Below are positions 1-8,257 of a stretch of 64,000 nt of DNA, in pieces (the stretch's first letter is position 1; each line of letters begins with the position of its first letter). The position numbers and the translations under genes were made by a program. Source of the DNA: JANWKA01 sp035533815 (lineage in GTDB: Bacteria; Bacteroidota; Bacteroidia; Chitinophagales; Chitinophagaceae); contig DATLTB010000075.1 of the NCBI GenBank assembly GCA_035533815.1, positions 1 through 64,000 on the forward strand. The letters run 5' to 3'. The notes beneath the pieces were generated by a model. It did not search any database, was not told where the DNA came from, and saw nothing but the letters and a program-made list of their open reading frames with translations.

Positions 1-2
1 TG

Positions 3-68
3 GTGAATGACACGGGGTTCAGCCATCAGATTGACAGGTATATCAAGACTTTCAGTAATAACCCATAA
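3..68 (+). CDS. 3' end of an unidentified gene (partial)
   Basis: An open frame enters from the left edge and stops at TAA 66-68. It encodes about 21 residues ending in DRYIKTFSNNP. This is too short to assign a family. The only support is that the frame is open from the edge and that a co-directional small gene starts 32 bases later. The short spacing suggests the two may be co-transcribed. Confidence 0.4.
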   Translation: MNDTGFSHQIDRYIKTFSNNP

Positions 69-100
69 ACGAATTAGCTTTTTTAAAAAATCATTCAGGT

Positions 101-196
101 ATGCCTTGCGGTAGAAAACGGAAAAGACATAAGATCGCCACACACAAGCGTAAAAAAAGATTGAGAAAAAACCGTCATAAAAAGAACAAGAAGTAA
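101..196 (+). CDS. AURKAIP1/COX24-domain small basic protein (bS22/mS38-like)
   Basis: This 31-residue protein begins MPCGRKRKRHK and continues with an almost unbroken run of Lys, Arg and His, ending KNRHKKNKK. It matches the very short basic proteins annotated in Bacteroidota as AURKAIP1/COX24-domain proteins. That family is related to mitochondrial small-subunit protein mS38 and to bS22 of actinobacterial ribosomes, so a ribosomal small-subunit role is inferred from the family. The characteristic HKIATHKRKKRLRKNRHK core is present in full. It lies about 120 bases upstream of rng. It is easily missed because of its size, but the match to the family pattern is strong. Confidence 0.85.
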   Translation: MPCGRKRKRHKIATHKRKKRLRKNRHKKNKK

Positions 197-317
197 TCCT
201 CTTCTTAACTGCCATATTTAAGTTGCCAGGACCATTTCCACCGGCCCGATTACAAATTCCTGCAATTACTATGGCCTTATTCAGTTTCTTCGGTTCAATC
301 TGTCTGTTTTGGTTCTT

Positions 318-1907
318 ATGCCCCGCATCCTACCAGAAAGCAATGCAGCATTAAAAAGGAAGGCCTTGAACAAAGAACTGATCATCAATGCGGGCCAGGA
401 AGGGGTGGAAATAGCCCTTCTGGAGGACCACAAGCTGGTGGAAATTCATCATGAAACCAGTACAACCCGTTTCGGAGTGGGTGACCTGTACCTGGGAAAG
501 GTGAAAAAACTGATCCCCGGTTTAAATGCTGCCTTCGTGGATGTGGGCTTTGAAAAGGATGCTTTCCTGCACTATACTGATCTGAGCCCCTTTATCCGGT
601 CCCTGCTGAAATTCACCCATTTTTCCGTCAATGCCCGGGAAGAACTGGATTTTGCCAAATTCCACAATGAAAAAGAAATCGTCAAGACCGGGAAGATCAC
701 GGATGTGCTTAACGGCAAGCCCAGCATCCTGGTCCAGATACTCAAGGAACCTATTTCCTCCAAAGGACCACGCCTGAGCGGAGAGATATCCCTTCCCGGA
801 AGGTTCGTGGTCATTACCCCGTTCAATAATATCGTTGCAGTTTCCAAAAAGATTCATTCTTCGGAAGAACGCAAAAGACTTCAGCAGATCGTGGAAGCCA
901 TCAAACCCAATAACTTCGGGGTTATTGTCCGTACTGCGGCAGAAGGGAAAAAAACCCTGGAACTTCAGGATGATTTGCGGGACCTGGTCACCATGTGGAA
1001 AAACATCCAGCAAAACCTCCGGGGAGCCATTGCACCGCGGAAGATACTGAGCGAACAGACCCGCACCACCAGCATACTCCGGGACCTGCTCAGTGAAAGT
1101 TTTAACCGGGTGGTGGTCAATGACCGCACGATTTTTGCCGATACCAAGTCCTATATTCAGAAAATAGCCCCTGAAAAGCAGGATATTGTTTCTTTATATA
1201 ACAATGGGGTCCCCATTTTCGATCACTTCGGGATCACCAAACAGGTTAAGGCCGCTTTTGGAAAGGCCGTCAACCTGCCCAGCGGTATTTACCTGGTCAT
1301 CGAAGCCACAGAGGCCCTGCATGTGATTGATGTTAACAGCGGGTATAAGAGTGCCAGCAGTAATCAGGAACATAATGCCCTGGCCACCAATATGGAAGCT
1401 GCCGGGGAGATTGCCAGGCAACTCAGGCTCCGGGATCTCGGCGGGATCATCATCATTGACTTCATTGACATGAAGCTGCCGGAAAATAAAAAGGCAGTAG
1501 CCGATGTCATGGAAAGGCAGATGGCTTCCGACCGGGCCAAGCATACTATACTGCCCATTTCGAAATTCGGCCTGATGCAGATCACCCGTCAGCGGGTAAG
1601 GCCCGAGATCAATATTTCCACTACGGAAGAATGCCCTACCTGCCGCGGAACCGGCAAGATCGGGTCATCCCAGCTGATCACCGATGATATCGAAAAGACC
1701 CTTCAATTCCTTATCCTGCATAACCACCAGGGACTTAAGCTTCACCTTCACCCCATCCTGCATGCCTACCTCACCAGGGGATGGTATTCCCACCAATGGA
1801 AATGGTTCTTCCGGTTCAGGAAATGGATCTCCCTGGTGGCAGATCCAGCCTGTCATTTGGTGGAATATCATTTTTTCGACAAGCAGGACGGGGAAATCAA
1901 GCTCTGA
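318..1907 (+). CDS. rng: Ribonuclease G (RNase E/G family)
   Basis: This is a single-strand-specific endoribonuclease of the RNase E/G family that acts in rRNA maturation and RNA turnover in the cytoplasm. After the N-terminal ELIINAGQEGVEIALLEDHK segment comes an S1 RNA-binding domain at about residues 40-125. The catalytic region carries the two metal-binding Asp contexts, VIDVNSG and IIIDFIDM. The zinc-link motif CPTCRGTG lies near residue 440. At 529 residues it has RNase G length and lacks the long RNase E scaffold tail. ATG 318 is chosen; a TTG at 309 in the same frame is possible. It is followed tail-to-tail by ridA. Identity is firm; the exact start is not. Confidence 0.95.
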   Translation: MPRILPESNAALKRKALNKELIINAGQEGVEIALLEDHKLVEIHHETSTTRFGVGDLYLGKVKKLIPGLNAAFVDVGFEKDAFLHYTDLSPFIRSLLKFTHFSVNAREELDFAKFHNEKEIVKTGKITDVLNGKPSILVQILKEPISSKGPRLSGEISLPGRFVVITPFNNIVAVSKKIHSSEERKRLQQIVEAIKPNNFGVIVRTAAEGKKTLELQDDLRDLVTMWKNIQQNLRGAIAPRKILSEQTRTTSILRDLLSESFNRVVVNDRTIFADTKSYIQKIAPEKQDIVSLYNNGVPIFDHFGITKQVKAAFGKAVNLPSGIYLVIEATEALHVIDVNSGYKSASSNQEHNALATNMEAAGEIARQLRLRDLGGIIIIDFIDMKLPENKKAVADVMERQMASDRAKHTILPISKFGLMQITRQRVRPEINISTTEECPTCRGTGKIGSSQLITDDIEKTLQFLILHNHQGLKLHLHPILHAYLTRGWYSHQWKWFFRFRKWISLVADPACHLVEYHFFDKQDGEIKL

Positions 1908-1934
1908 AAACAGTGCTGGCATTCCTAGAAGAAA

Positions 1935-2315
1935 TCAATAACCGGCGATCATGGAAATTTCCACATCGGCCCCTTTCGGGAGACCGGAGACTTCAATGGT
2001 TTCCCGCGCAGGGAATTTATCTTCAAAATAGGCACCATAAACAGTATTGACTTCCGGGAAATCCTGCAGATCGGTCAAAAATATTGTGGATTTGATCACA
2101 TGACTGAAGTCCATTCCGGCTTCCATCAGGACCGCTTTCAGGTTCTCCATGACCTGGCGGGTCTGCACCTCAATAGCTGATCCGGTCAGGTTACCCGTTT
2201 CAGGGTTCAAGGCGATTTGCCCGGATAGGAACAGGATATCCCCAAACCTGACGGCCTGGCTATATGGCCCGATCGGGGATGGAGCCGCATGAGTTTGAAC
2301 AATGGTTTTTACCAT
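1935..2315 (-). CDS. ridA: RidA family enamine/imine deaminase
   Basis: A 126-residue protein of the RidA/YjgF family, which hydrolyses reactive 2-aminoacrylate-type enamines released by PLP enzymes. Hallmarks visible are APSPIGPYSQAV near the N-terminus, FLSGQIALNPETG, and the C-terminal active-site stretch PARETIEVSGLPKGADVEI, containing the conserved substrate-binding Arg and the Glu near the end. Length is typical. The start is the ATG at 2313-2315; an upstream extension in frame has no family similarity. It is transcribed toward rng, with a short gap of about 27 bases and no clear terminator. Confidence 0.93.
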   Translation of the reverse strand: MVKTIVQTHAAPSPIGPYSQAVRFGDILFLSGQIALNPETGNLTGSAIEVQTRQVMENLKAVLMEAGMDFSHVIKSTIFLTDLQDFPEVNTVYGAYFEDKFPARETIEVSGLPKGADVEISMIAGY

Positions 2316-2370
2316 AACTTTGATTGAAGCAGCCCGTATACTAAAGCCGGACGAAAAATAATCATTTTTT

Positions 2371-3027
2371 ATGAAGGTTAAAGTCTGGGGATCTGCGGAC
2401 CGGGTGGCAGAGTTACTTGAAAAGGGACTGGGAAGTTCCGATGTCATCGTCAATGGACGGGAAGGGCCTGGGGATACGGATGGATACGACCTGTTCATTG
2501 ATCTCAATTTTGACGAAGCGGGACCTGCCGGACCGGGCTGGATACCCCGGATCGGGGCCAGACCGGTTTTGCTCAATACGATCTGCACTTCCCTGTCGGA
2601 AATCCAGTCGGGGGAAAGCCTGTTATTCGGATTTAACAGTTGGCCGACTTTCATCAACAGGAGCCTCGCAGAAATCACCGCGCCGGTAAAAGAGCACCTG
2701 GCTGAGCTGGATAAAATCATGAATCAGCTGGACTGGAAATATGTCATCGTCGAAGACAGGGCAGGTATGGCAACTCCCCGGATCGCTGCCATGATTATCA
2801 ATGAAGCATATTTTACTGCAGGGGATGGAACGGCCACCCGGGAAGATATTGATGCAGCCATGAAACTGGGTACCCGGTATCCTTACGGACCCTTTGAATG
2901 GGGGGAAAGAATCGGAAAATCCGCCATATGCCGCCTGCTGGAAAAACTACACCGGGACACCGGGGATGACCGGTACCTGGTGGCTCCCCTGCTGAAAAGC
3001 GCATCCCGGTCCATTACAGATTGCTGA
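2371..3027 (+). CDS. 3-hydroxyacyl-CoA dehydrogenase C-terminal-domain protein
   Basis: This 218-residue protein resembles a shortened 3-hydroxyacyl-CoA dehydrogenase. The first 110 residues form a small alpha/beta segment without a recognisable GxGxxG NAD motif. The second half matches the 3HCDH C-terminal domain: AGMATPRIAAMIINEAYFT, then DIDAAMKLGTRYPYGPFEW. The catalytic His-Glu pair of true dehydrogenases is in the missing part, so dehydrogenase activity is doubtful. It sits directly upstream of tsaB and overlaps it by seven bases, so the two are probably translationally coupled. The functional role is unknown. Confidence 0.75.
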   Translation: MKVKVWGSADRVAELLEKGLGSSDVIVNGREGPGDTDGYDLFIDLNFDEAGPAGPGWIPRIGARPVLLNTICTSLSEIQSGESLLFGFNSWPTFINRSLAEITAPVKEHLAELDKIMNQLDWKYVIVEDRAGMATPRIAAMIINEAYFTAGDGTATREDIDAAMKLGTRYPYGPFEWGERIGKSAICRLLEKLHRDTGDDRYLVAPLLKSASRSITDC

Positions 3028-3698
3028 CATTGGATTACCTCATCAATATTGATACACATGCTGCCATTGCCCGGATATCCCTGTCTGGTGACGGGCAGGT
3101 GATCAGCAGGTTGGAAAGCACCGGGGAAAGAAACCATGCTGCTTTTCTTCCTGGGGGTATCCACCGGCTGATGCAGGAATCCGACATACAGGCTACCCGG
3201 CTATCGGCAGTGGCCATCAGCGCGGGCCCTGGTTCCTATACCGGATTACGCATTGGATCATCCACGGCAAAAGGGTTGTGTTATGCCTGGAACCTTCCGC
3301 TGATTGCCATCAGTTCACTGAAGGTGCTGGGGCGCGAGATGATAACCGGCGAGAGCCATCCTGACTGGATGTATTGTCCCATGATGGATGCCCGGCGAGC
3401 CGAAGTGTACACAGCCGTTTATGATGCAGCGCTGAATGAGATCATTCATCCGGGGCCCATGATTCTTGCTGCGGACAGCTTCTCGACACTTCTTGCCAGC
3501 CATACGGTTTGCTTTTCAGGGGACGGAGCCCAGAAAGGACAGATCCTGTTCAATCCATCCTCCCGGGCCGTTTTCCGGCAAACACCGATAGGCCCGGACA
3601 GCCTGGCCCAGCTTGCCTGGGAAGAATTCCGGAAAGGGTTGTTTCAGAACCTGGCTTATTTTGAACCTTTTTATCTCAAAGCGTTCCATCGGCCTTAA
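3021..3698 (+). CDS. tsaB: tRNA threonylcarbamoyladenosine biosynthesis protein TsaB
   Basis: This is the TsaB subunit, which scaffolds TsaD in making the t6A modification at position 37 of ANN-decoding tRNAs. The 225-residue length is typical. Family marks are the N-terminal LINIDTHAAIARISLS strand, AVAISAGPGSYTGLRIGSSTAKGL, and DARRAEVYTAVYD. There is no in-frame ATG near the N-terminus. The likely start is TTG 3021, inside the end of the upstream gene, or TTG 3030. This points to translational coupling. It is a pseudo-kinase-like ASKHA protein without catalysis of its own. Confidence 0.92.
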   Translation: MLTLDYLINIDTHAAIARISLSGDGQVISRLESTGERNHAAFLPGGIHRLMQESDIQATRLSAVAISAGPGSYTGLRIGSSTAKGLCYAWNLPLIAISSLKVLGREMITGESHPDWMYCPMMDARRAEVYTAVYDAALNEIIHPGPMILAADSFSTLLASHTVCFSGDGAQKGQILFNPSSRAVFRQTPIGPDSLAQLAWEEFRKGLFQNLAYFEPFYLKAFHRP

Positions 3699-3818
3699 TA
3701 TTAATAATTCATTGAAATTCAATTGATTTACAAGGGTACCCCATTCATTTTTTCTTCTTTTCCTGGCAGGAATTTTACCACCAGACATAATTTTTTTTTT
3801 AATTTAACTCAAATGGGA

Positions 3819-3826
3819 TATTTTTG
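3819..3826 (+). promoter_or_regulatory. Candidate Bacteroidota -7 box upstream of the ArsR gene
   Basis: TATTTTTG fits the Bacteroidota sigma-A -7 consensus TAnnTTTG. It is about 100 bases upstream of the arsR-like start at 3924, in an AT-rich stretch that has a T-run where the -33 element would lie. No start-site data; pattern match only. Confidence 0.35.
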
Positions 3827-3923
3827 TAACACAAACCCCTTTATAAGCATTCCAAGCTTGATTTCATTGTTTGTCGTAGTTCATTGTGAATACGTTATCT
3901 ATAACTGTTAAATTTTATGCAAA

Positions 3924-4283
3924 ATGGAAAAAACACTCATTCCAACTTCTTCGAACACGCTGGTAATTAGCAGGGGCAGTAGCGAAAAAGAGCAAATCAG
4001 GTTGGATTACATTGCCGTTAAGAAGGCAGCCATGGTATTACGCGCAATCAATCACAAGTTGCGTCAGCAGATGATCAAACTCCTGGAAGACCATAAACGG
4101 ATGACCGTTACAGAAATTTATGTCAAACTGCGACTGGAACAATCAGTGGCTTCCCAGCATCTCGCCATTTTGAGAAGGGCTGGCATTGTAGTGACGGAGC
4201 GGGACGGCAAGTTCATTCATTACACCATCAATACCCAGCGGATAGCCGAAGTGGCTAAATTCGTGGAGGAACTGGTGGGGTAA
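3924..4283 (+). CDS. ArsR-family winged-helix transcriptional regulator
   Basis: This 119-residue protein has one winged helix-turn-helix domain at residues 30-115. The recognition region reads TVTEIYVKLRLEQSVASQHLAILRRAGIV, followed by the wing ERDGKFIHYTIN, the usual ArsR/SmtB layout. It contains no cysteine, so it cannot use the dithiol chemistry of metal-sensing ArsR or of persulfide sensors such as BigR and SqrR. Its ligand is unknown. It stands alone between a candidate promoter and a strong hairpin at 4305-4334. The next gene is a persulfide dioxygenase, a tempting but unproven target. Confidence 0.88.
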   Translation: MEKTLIPTSSNTLVISRGSSEKEQIRLDYIAVKKAAMVLRAINHKLRQQMIKLLEDHKRMTVTEIYVKLRLEQSVASQHLAILRRAGIVVTERDGKFIHYTINTQRIAEVAKFVEELVG

Positions 4284-4304
4284 TGGCTATAAATTCCAGG
4301 AATG

Positions 4305-4334
4305 ACGGGCAGCATATCAACATATGCTGCCCGT
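4305..4334 (+). terminator. Strong hairpin after the ArsR gene
   Basis: A perfect 13-base-pair inverted repeat, ACGGGCAGCATAT with its complement, surrounds a CAAC loop and is followed by TATAATTTA. It starts 21 bases after the arsR stop. The T-tract is weak, but the stem is long and GC-rich at the base, so it probably ends the arsR transcript and separates it from the dioxygenase gene. Confidence 0.7.
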
Positions 4335-4452
4335 TATAATTTATGCCAGTGAAAGAACCGCCATACCTTTGACCAAAGAATGGATTTAATCCTCCCTTAC
4401 CCCGATTAAACAAGGGCCAGCAGATGGATATACATGGACATTCAAGATTTAT

Positions 4453-4460
4453 TAGATTTG
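4453..4460 (+). promoter_or_regulatory. Candidate -7 box for the persulfide dioxygenase gene
   Basis: TAGATTTG matches the TAnnTTTG consensus and lies 16 bases before the ATG at 4477, downstream of the arsR terminator hairpin. No convincing -33 TTG is present at the usual distance. Confidence 0.35.
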
Positions 4461-4476
4461 TGCAAAAAGCAACAAG

Positions 4477-5877
4477 ATGTTCATCAAACAGTTCTATACC
4501 GGATGCCTGTCTGAAGCAGCTTATTATATAGAATCCGGTGGTGAAGCGGCGGTTGTTGACCCGCTGAGGGATATAGACCGTTATCTGGATCTGGCCAGGG
4601 AACGCCGGGACCGCATCAAATTCATTTTCGAAACGCATTTTCATGCAGATTTCATTTCCGGTCATCTGGATATGGCTGCAAAAACAGGGGCTCCGGTGAT
4701 TTATGGTCCCGGTACCGAAACAGCTTTCCCCATACACCTGGCCAGGGACGGGGAGCAGTTCCAGATTGGTAAAATCTCTCTCGAGGTCTTGCATACCCCA
4801 GGTCATACCCTGGAATCAAGCTGTTATTTACTGAGGGATGAGGGAGGTCATCCGCATTGCCTGTTCACCGGGGACACCCTTTTTGTGGGAGATGTGGGAC
4901 GCCCGGACCTGTTCAGCGGAAATCTGGGAAAGGAGGAACTGGCCGGAATGCTTTTTAATTCCCTGCAGAAGCTTAAACTGCTTCCCGATGAAGTGATCGT
5001 ATACCCTGCACACGGGCAGGGATCTTCCTGCGGCAAACAAATCGGTCCGGAAACCAGCAGCACCATCGGTTTCCAGAAACTGGGAAATTATGCCATGCTG
5101 ATTGCAGACCGGGAGGAATTCATTCGCCAGGTAACCGAAGGACTCAGTGCTCCCCCACAGTATTTTCCGCTAAATGCCCGCATCAACCGGCAGGGATATG
5201 ATAATTTGGATGCGGTATTGACCCGTAGCAAAGTCCCCCTGGATACCGCATCATTTAAAAGTTACCGGGATTCCGGCGCAATAATCCTGGATACCCGCCC
5301 CGGGGAAATTTTTGGGGAAGGATTCATTCCCGGTGCCCTGCAAATAGGGCTTAACGGACGCTTTGCCGAATGGGCCGGTGTCCTGGTCCCTTTTGACCGC
5401 CCGGTTATCCTGATCACCGCCCCCGGCCTGGAGGAGGAAAGCATTATCCGCCTATCCCGTGTAGGCATTGACCAGGTGGCCGGTTACCTGAAAGGTAGTT
5501 TTGACACCTGGAAACTTGCGGGAGAAAAAACCGATATGGTCCTGAGTGTGGATCCGGATGAACTGGCCATGGACCTGCCTTACGATCCTCATTTGATGGT
5601 GCTGGATGTGCGCAGACCGACTGAATTTGCCGTTGGCCATGTGGCCGGAGCGCTGAATGTCAGTTTGGGGGAATTCCATCAGGGCAATCAGATTGCCCAA
5701 TCCTGGTCACACCGGAATCTGTACGTTCACTGTCAGAGCGGCTACAGAAGCATGATAGCCTGCTCTATCCTGAAAAAATCCGGAATTCATAATCTCCGAA
5801 ATGTGACCGGTGGGTTTAATCGTTTAAAACTGACCCCGGGCATTACCCTGTCCGGCGAATCAGCGGTGTTGAACTGA
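4477..5877 (+). CDS. MBL-fold persulfide dioxygenase fused to two rhodanese domains
   Basis: This 466-residue protein has three domains. Residues 1-240 are a metallo-beta-lactamase fold of the ETHE1/persulfide-dioxygenase group, with THFHADFISGHLDMA, TPGHTLESSCYLL, FTGDTLFVGDVGRPDL and YPAHGQGSSCG supplying metal ligands. Residues 260-355 form a first rhodanese domain; the active-site loop reads ILITAPGLEEES and has no cysteine, so it is probably structural. Residues 365-466 form a second rhodanese domain with an intact CQSGYRS loop. The family oxidises glutathione-type persulfides to sulfite and moves sulfane sulfur. Its 3' end overlaps the convergent tag gene by 18 bases. The exact substrate is inferred. 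Confidence 0.88.
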   Translation: MFIKQFYTGCLSEAAYYIESGGEAAVVDPLRDIDRYLDLARERRDRIKFIFETHFHADFISGHLDMAAKTGAPVIYGPGTETAFPIHLARDGEQFQIGKISLEVLHTPGHTLESSCYLLRDEGGHPHCLFTGDTLFVGDVGRPDLFSGNLGKEELAGMLFNSLQKLKLLPDEVIVYPAHGQGSSCGKQIGPETSSTIGFQKLGNYAMLIADREEFIRQVTEGLSAPPQYFPLNARINRQGYDNLDAVLTRSKVPLDTASFKSYRDSGAIILDTRPGEIFGEGFIPGALQIGLNGRFAEWAGVLVPFDRPVILITAPGLEEESIIRLSRVGIDQVAGYLKGSFDTWKLAGEKTDMVLSVDPDELAMDLPYDPHLMVLDVRRPTEFAVGHVAGALNVSLGEFHQGNQIAQSWSHRNLYVHCQSGYRSMIACSILKKSGIHNLRNVTGGFNRLKLTPGITLSGESAVLN

Positions 5878-6468
5878 TTGGCTGCAAGCGGGGTAACGGT
5901 GACAGGTGACAAGGTGGTCATTGATCATTCCTGAAGCCTGCATGAATGCATAACAGATCGTTGATCCCACGAAGGTAAATCCCTCTTTACGCAATGCCCT
6001 GCTCATGGCATCTGACTCCGGAGAACTGGAGTCAATATCCTTCATGGACCGGCGGCCTTTGCAGATCGTTTTAAAGCCGGTGAACTGCCAGATGTACCGG
6101 TCAAAGCTTCCATATTCCTGCTGCAGCCGCAGAAACTCCCCGGCATTTTTCACTGTTCCCCTGATCTTGAGCCGGTTTCGGATTATTCCGGCATCCGCCA
6201 AAAGCAGGTTGATCTTCTTTTCTTTATACCGGGTTATTTTTTCGGGGTCAAACTGATCAAATGCCCGGCGAAAGTTCTCCCGTTTATGGAGGATGGTCTT
6301 CCAACTCAGCCCTGCCTGGAAGGCATCCAGCACCAGGTATTCAAAAAGCATGCGGTCATCATGGTTGGGTATACCCCATTCCAGATCATGATAGCGGATC
6401 ATGAGCGGATCATTGGCGGGCCACTGGCAATCGCCGGTTTTATCTTTTGGCATCCAGGTATATTTCAA
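5860..6468 (-). CDS. tag: DNA-3-methyladenine glycosylase I
   Basis: Base-excision repair enzyme that removes 3-methyladenine from alkylated DNA. The 202-residue protein shows the Tag signature: an N-terminal CQWPANDPLMIRYHDLEWG stretch with zinc-ligand Cys and His, the catalytic-pocket FQAGLSWKTIL, and the C-terminal INDHLVTCHRYPAC supplying the second His and Cys of the zinc snap. FVGSTICYAFMQASG is also family-typical. It lies head-on to the persulfide dioxygenase gene with an 18-base 3' overlap, and starts only three bases after the nadB stop, so tag may be co-transcribed with nadB. Confidence 0.95.
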   Translation of the reverse strand: MKYTWMPKDKTGDCQWPANDPLMIRYHDLEWGIPNHDDRMLFEYLVLDAFQAGLSWKTILHKRENFRRAFDQFDPEKITRYKEKKINLLLADAGIIRNRLKIRGTVKNAGEFLRLQQEYGSFDRYIWQFTGFKTICKGRRSMKDIDSSSPESDAMSRALRKEGFTFVGSTICYAFMQASGMINDHLVTCHRYPACSQSVQHR

Positions 6469-6471
6469 CGA

Positions 6472-8067
6472 TCAAAGGACGATATTCTGCACCAGACTGC
6501 TTTTGAAAGGGTAATCGGTATTGAAATGAAGCCCCCGGCTTTCTTTGCGGAAAGAAGCCCCTTTTACGATCAGGTAACCCACCGTGATCAGGTTTCTCAG
6601 TTCCAGCAGCTGGGGAGACAGGATGGTATTCTGGTATAGTTCCTCGGTTTCCTCATGCAGGAGATCCAATCGCCTCATAGCCCTGTTCAGCCTGGTTATC
6701 GTGCGGACAATTCCGACATAATCACTCATGACCTGCTGGAGTTCCTTCAGGCTCTGGGTGATCAGGATCATTTCCGTAGGAGCTGTGGTTCCCCTGGCAT
6801 TCCAGTCCGGTATACCTTCCATGAGCGGAGCCCCGGTGACCTCTATCACAGCTTGCTCATGGCAGCGGTGACCGAATACCATGGCTTCGAGCAGGGAGTT
6901 GGAGGCCAGGCGGTTGGCGCCGTGAAGCCCGGTGGATGCACATTCCCCGCAGGCAAACAGGTTTCGGATGGAAGTCCTGCCTTGCAGGTCGGTCTTGATG
7001 CCGCCACAACTATAATGCGCAGCAGGGGTGACCGGAATCATATCCCTGGAAATATCGAACCCAAGGCTATTGCATTTTTCATAGATATTCGGAAAATGTG
7101 CCCTGAATCTGGTGGCATCCATTTGCCGGCAATCCAGGTAAACAAACTCTGTCCCTGCAATCTTCATCTCGCTGTCGATGGCCCGGGCTACAATATCCCG
7201 GGGAGCCAGGGAAAGCCGGGGATCGTACCGGTCCATGAATTCATCTCCCCGGGCGTTTCTCAACAGGGCCCCATCTCCGCGGACTGCTTCAGAGATCAGG
7301 AAATTGGGGCTCACCCCGGGCTGATACAAGGCGGTTGGATGGAACTGGATGAATTCCATATTCTCAATCCTTCCCTTGGCCCGGTAGGCCATGGCCACTC
7401 CATCCCCGGTAGCAATCCTGGGATTGGTGGTGGCCCGGTAAGTCTGGCCATTGCCGCCAGTGGCCAGCAGGGTGATCCGCGAAACCACTTTCTCGATCCG
7501 GCCCGTGCTCAGGTTTAGTACGTATACCCCGTAACAGGTGATATCCGGGGTAGATTTGGTGACCAGGTAACCCAGATGATGCTGGGTCAGCAGATCCACG
7601 ACAAAACAATGGGTGATCAGTTCAATATTTGGCTGGCGGTGTATCATGGCCAGCAAAGCCCTTTCGATCTCCAGGCCGGTCACATCCTTATGATGCATGA
7701 CCCTGAAGACGGAATGACCTCCTTCCCTGCCCAGTGAAAAATCTCCTTCTTCGGTTTTATCGAAATGAGCTCCCCAGGATATGATTTCCCTCACCCGTCC
7801 CGGCCCTTCTTTGACCACTACTTCGACGGTTCGCGCATTGCAAAGGCCATCCCCGGCGATCAGGGTGTCTTCGATATGTTTTTCAAAGCTGTCGTTTTCC
7901 TGGTCATTCACCACGGCCACCCCGCCCTGGGCATACTTGGTATTGGTTTCATCCTCGATGGTCTTGGTGATCACCATGACCTTCCTGTCGGGGCAGCGGA
8001 GGGCTGTCTTCAGGGCATAGGTCAGTCCTGCAATACCGGAACCAATCACCAGGAAATCCGTTTCCAT
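6472..8067 (-). CDS. nadB: L-aspartate oxidase
   Basis: FAD-dependent oxidase that converts L-aspartate to iminoaspartate, the first step of de novo NAD synthesis. The 531-residue protein has the N-terminal dinucleotide-binding motif FLVIGSGIAGLTYALK, the family stretch TKYAQGGVAVV, the GREGGHSVFRVMHHKDVTG region, and HYSCGGIKTDLQGRTSIRNL with CGECASTGLHGANRLASNSLLE near the active site. Length is normal. No nadA or nadC is within this window. tag follows after three bases. The start at 8067 gives METDFLVIG, as expected. Confidence 0.96.
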   Translation of the reverse strand: METDFLVIGSGIAGLTYALKTALRCPDRKVMVITKTIEDETNTKYAQGGVAVVNDQENDSFEKHIEDTLIAGDGLCNARTVEVVVKEGPGRVREIISWGAHFDKTEEGDFSLGREGGHSVFRVMHHKDVTGLEIERALLAMIHRQPNIELITHCFVVDLLTQHHLGYLVTKSTPDITCYGVYVLNLSTGRIEKVVSRITLLATGGNGQTYRATTNPRIATGDGVAMAYRAKGRIENMEFIQFHPTALYQPGVSPNFLISEAVRGDGALLRNARGDEFMDRYDPRLSLAPRDIVARAIDSEMKIAGTEFVYLDCRQMDATRFRAHFPNIYEKCNSLGFDISRDMIPVTPAAHYSCGGIKTDLQGRTSIRNLFACGECASTGLHGANRLASNSLLEAMVFGHRCHEQAVIEVTGAPLMEGIPDWNARGTTAPTEMILITQSLKELQQVMSDYVGIVRTITRLNRAMRRLDLLHEETEELYQNTILSPQLLELRNLITVGYLIVKGASFRKESRGLHFNTDYPFKSSLVQNIVL

Positions 8068-8085
8068 GACATTAATTATGGGAGG

Positions 8086-8093
8086 TAAAGGTA
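8086..8093 (-). promoter_or_regulatory. Candidate -7 box for nadB-tag
   Basis: Read on the minus strand the sequence is TACCTTTA, one base from the TAnnTTTG consensus, 18 bases upstream of the nadB ATG. The same octamer occurs upstream of gldK and of the MMPL gene. Pattern match only; no matching -33 element at the usual spacing. Confidence 0.3.
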
Positions 8094-8244
8094 GCGGAAT
8101 TCAAAAAGCATACTTTAAAACCGCCGTAGTCCGGGTAAACTGTAAACTTTTGTTAAATGTCGGATACTATGGGGAAATACCTGAAAATAAGCTGAAATTT
8201 TACCACTGATCAATGTATAAGCATCCCTGGTAAGGCTTATTTCC

Positions 8245-8252
8245 TATTTTTG
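8245..8252 (+). promoter_or_regulatory. Candidate -7 box abutting the TolC gene start
   Basis: TATTTTTG is a perfect TAnnTTTG match and ends five bases before the ATG at 8258. If it is used, the transcript would begin at or immediately next to the start codon, giving a leaderless or nearly leaderless message. Confidence 0.35.
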
Positions 8253-8257
8253 CTTCG

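Noticed and set aside
522..1013. A 163-residue minus-strand frame opposite rng
   Set aside because: It is the antisense of conserved RNase G codons and shows no family signal of its own.
3723..3911. A 62-residue open frame before the ArsR gene
   Set aside because: It is rich in Phe and has no family similarity; it runs through T-tracts and a promoter-like box.
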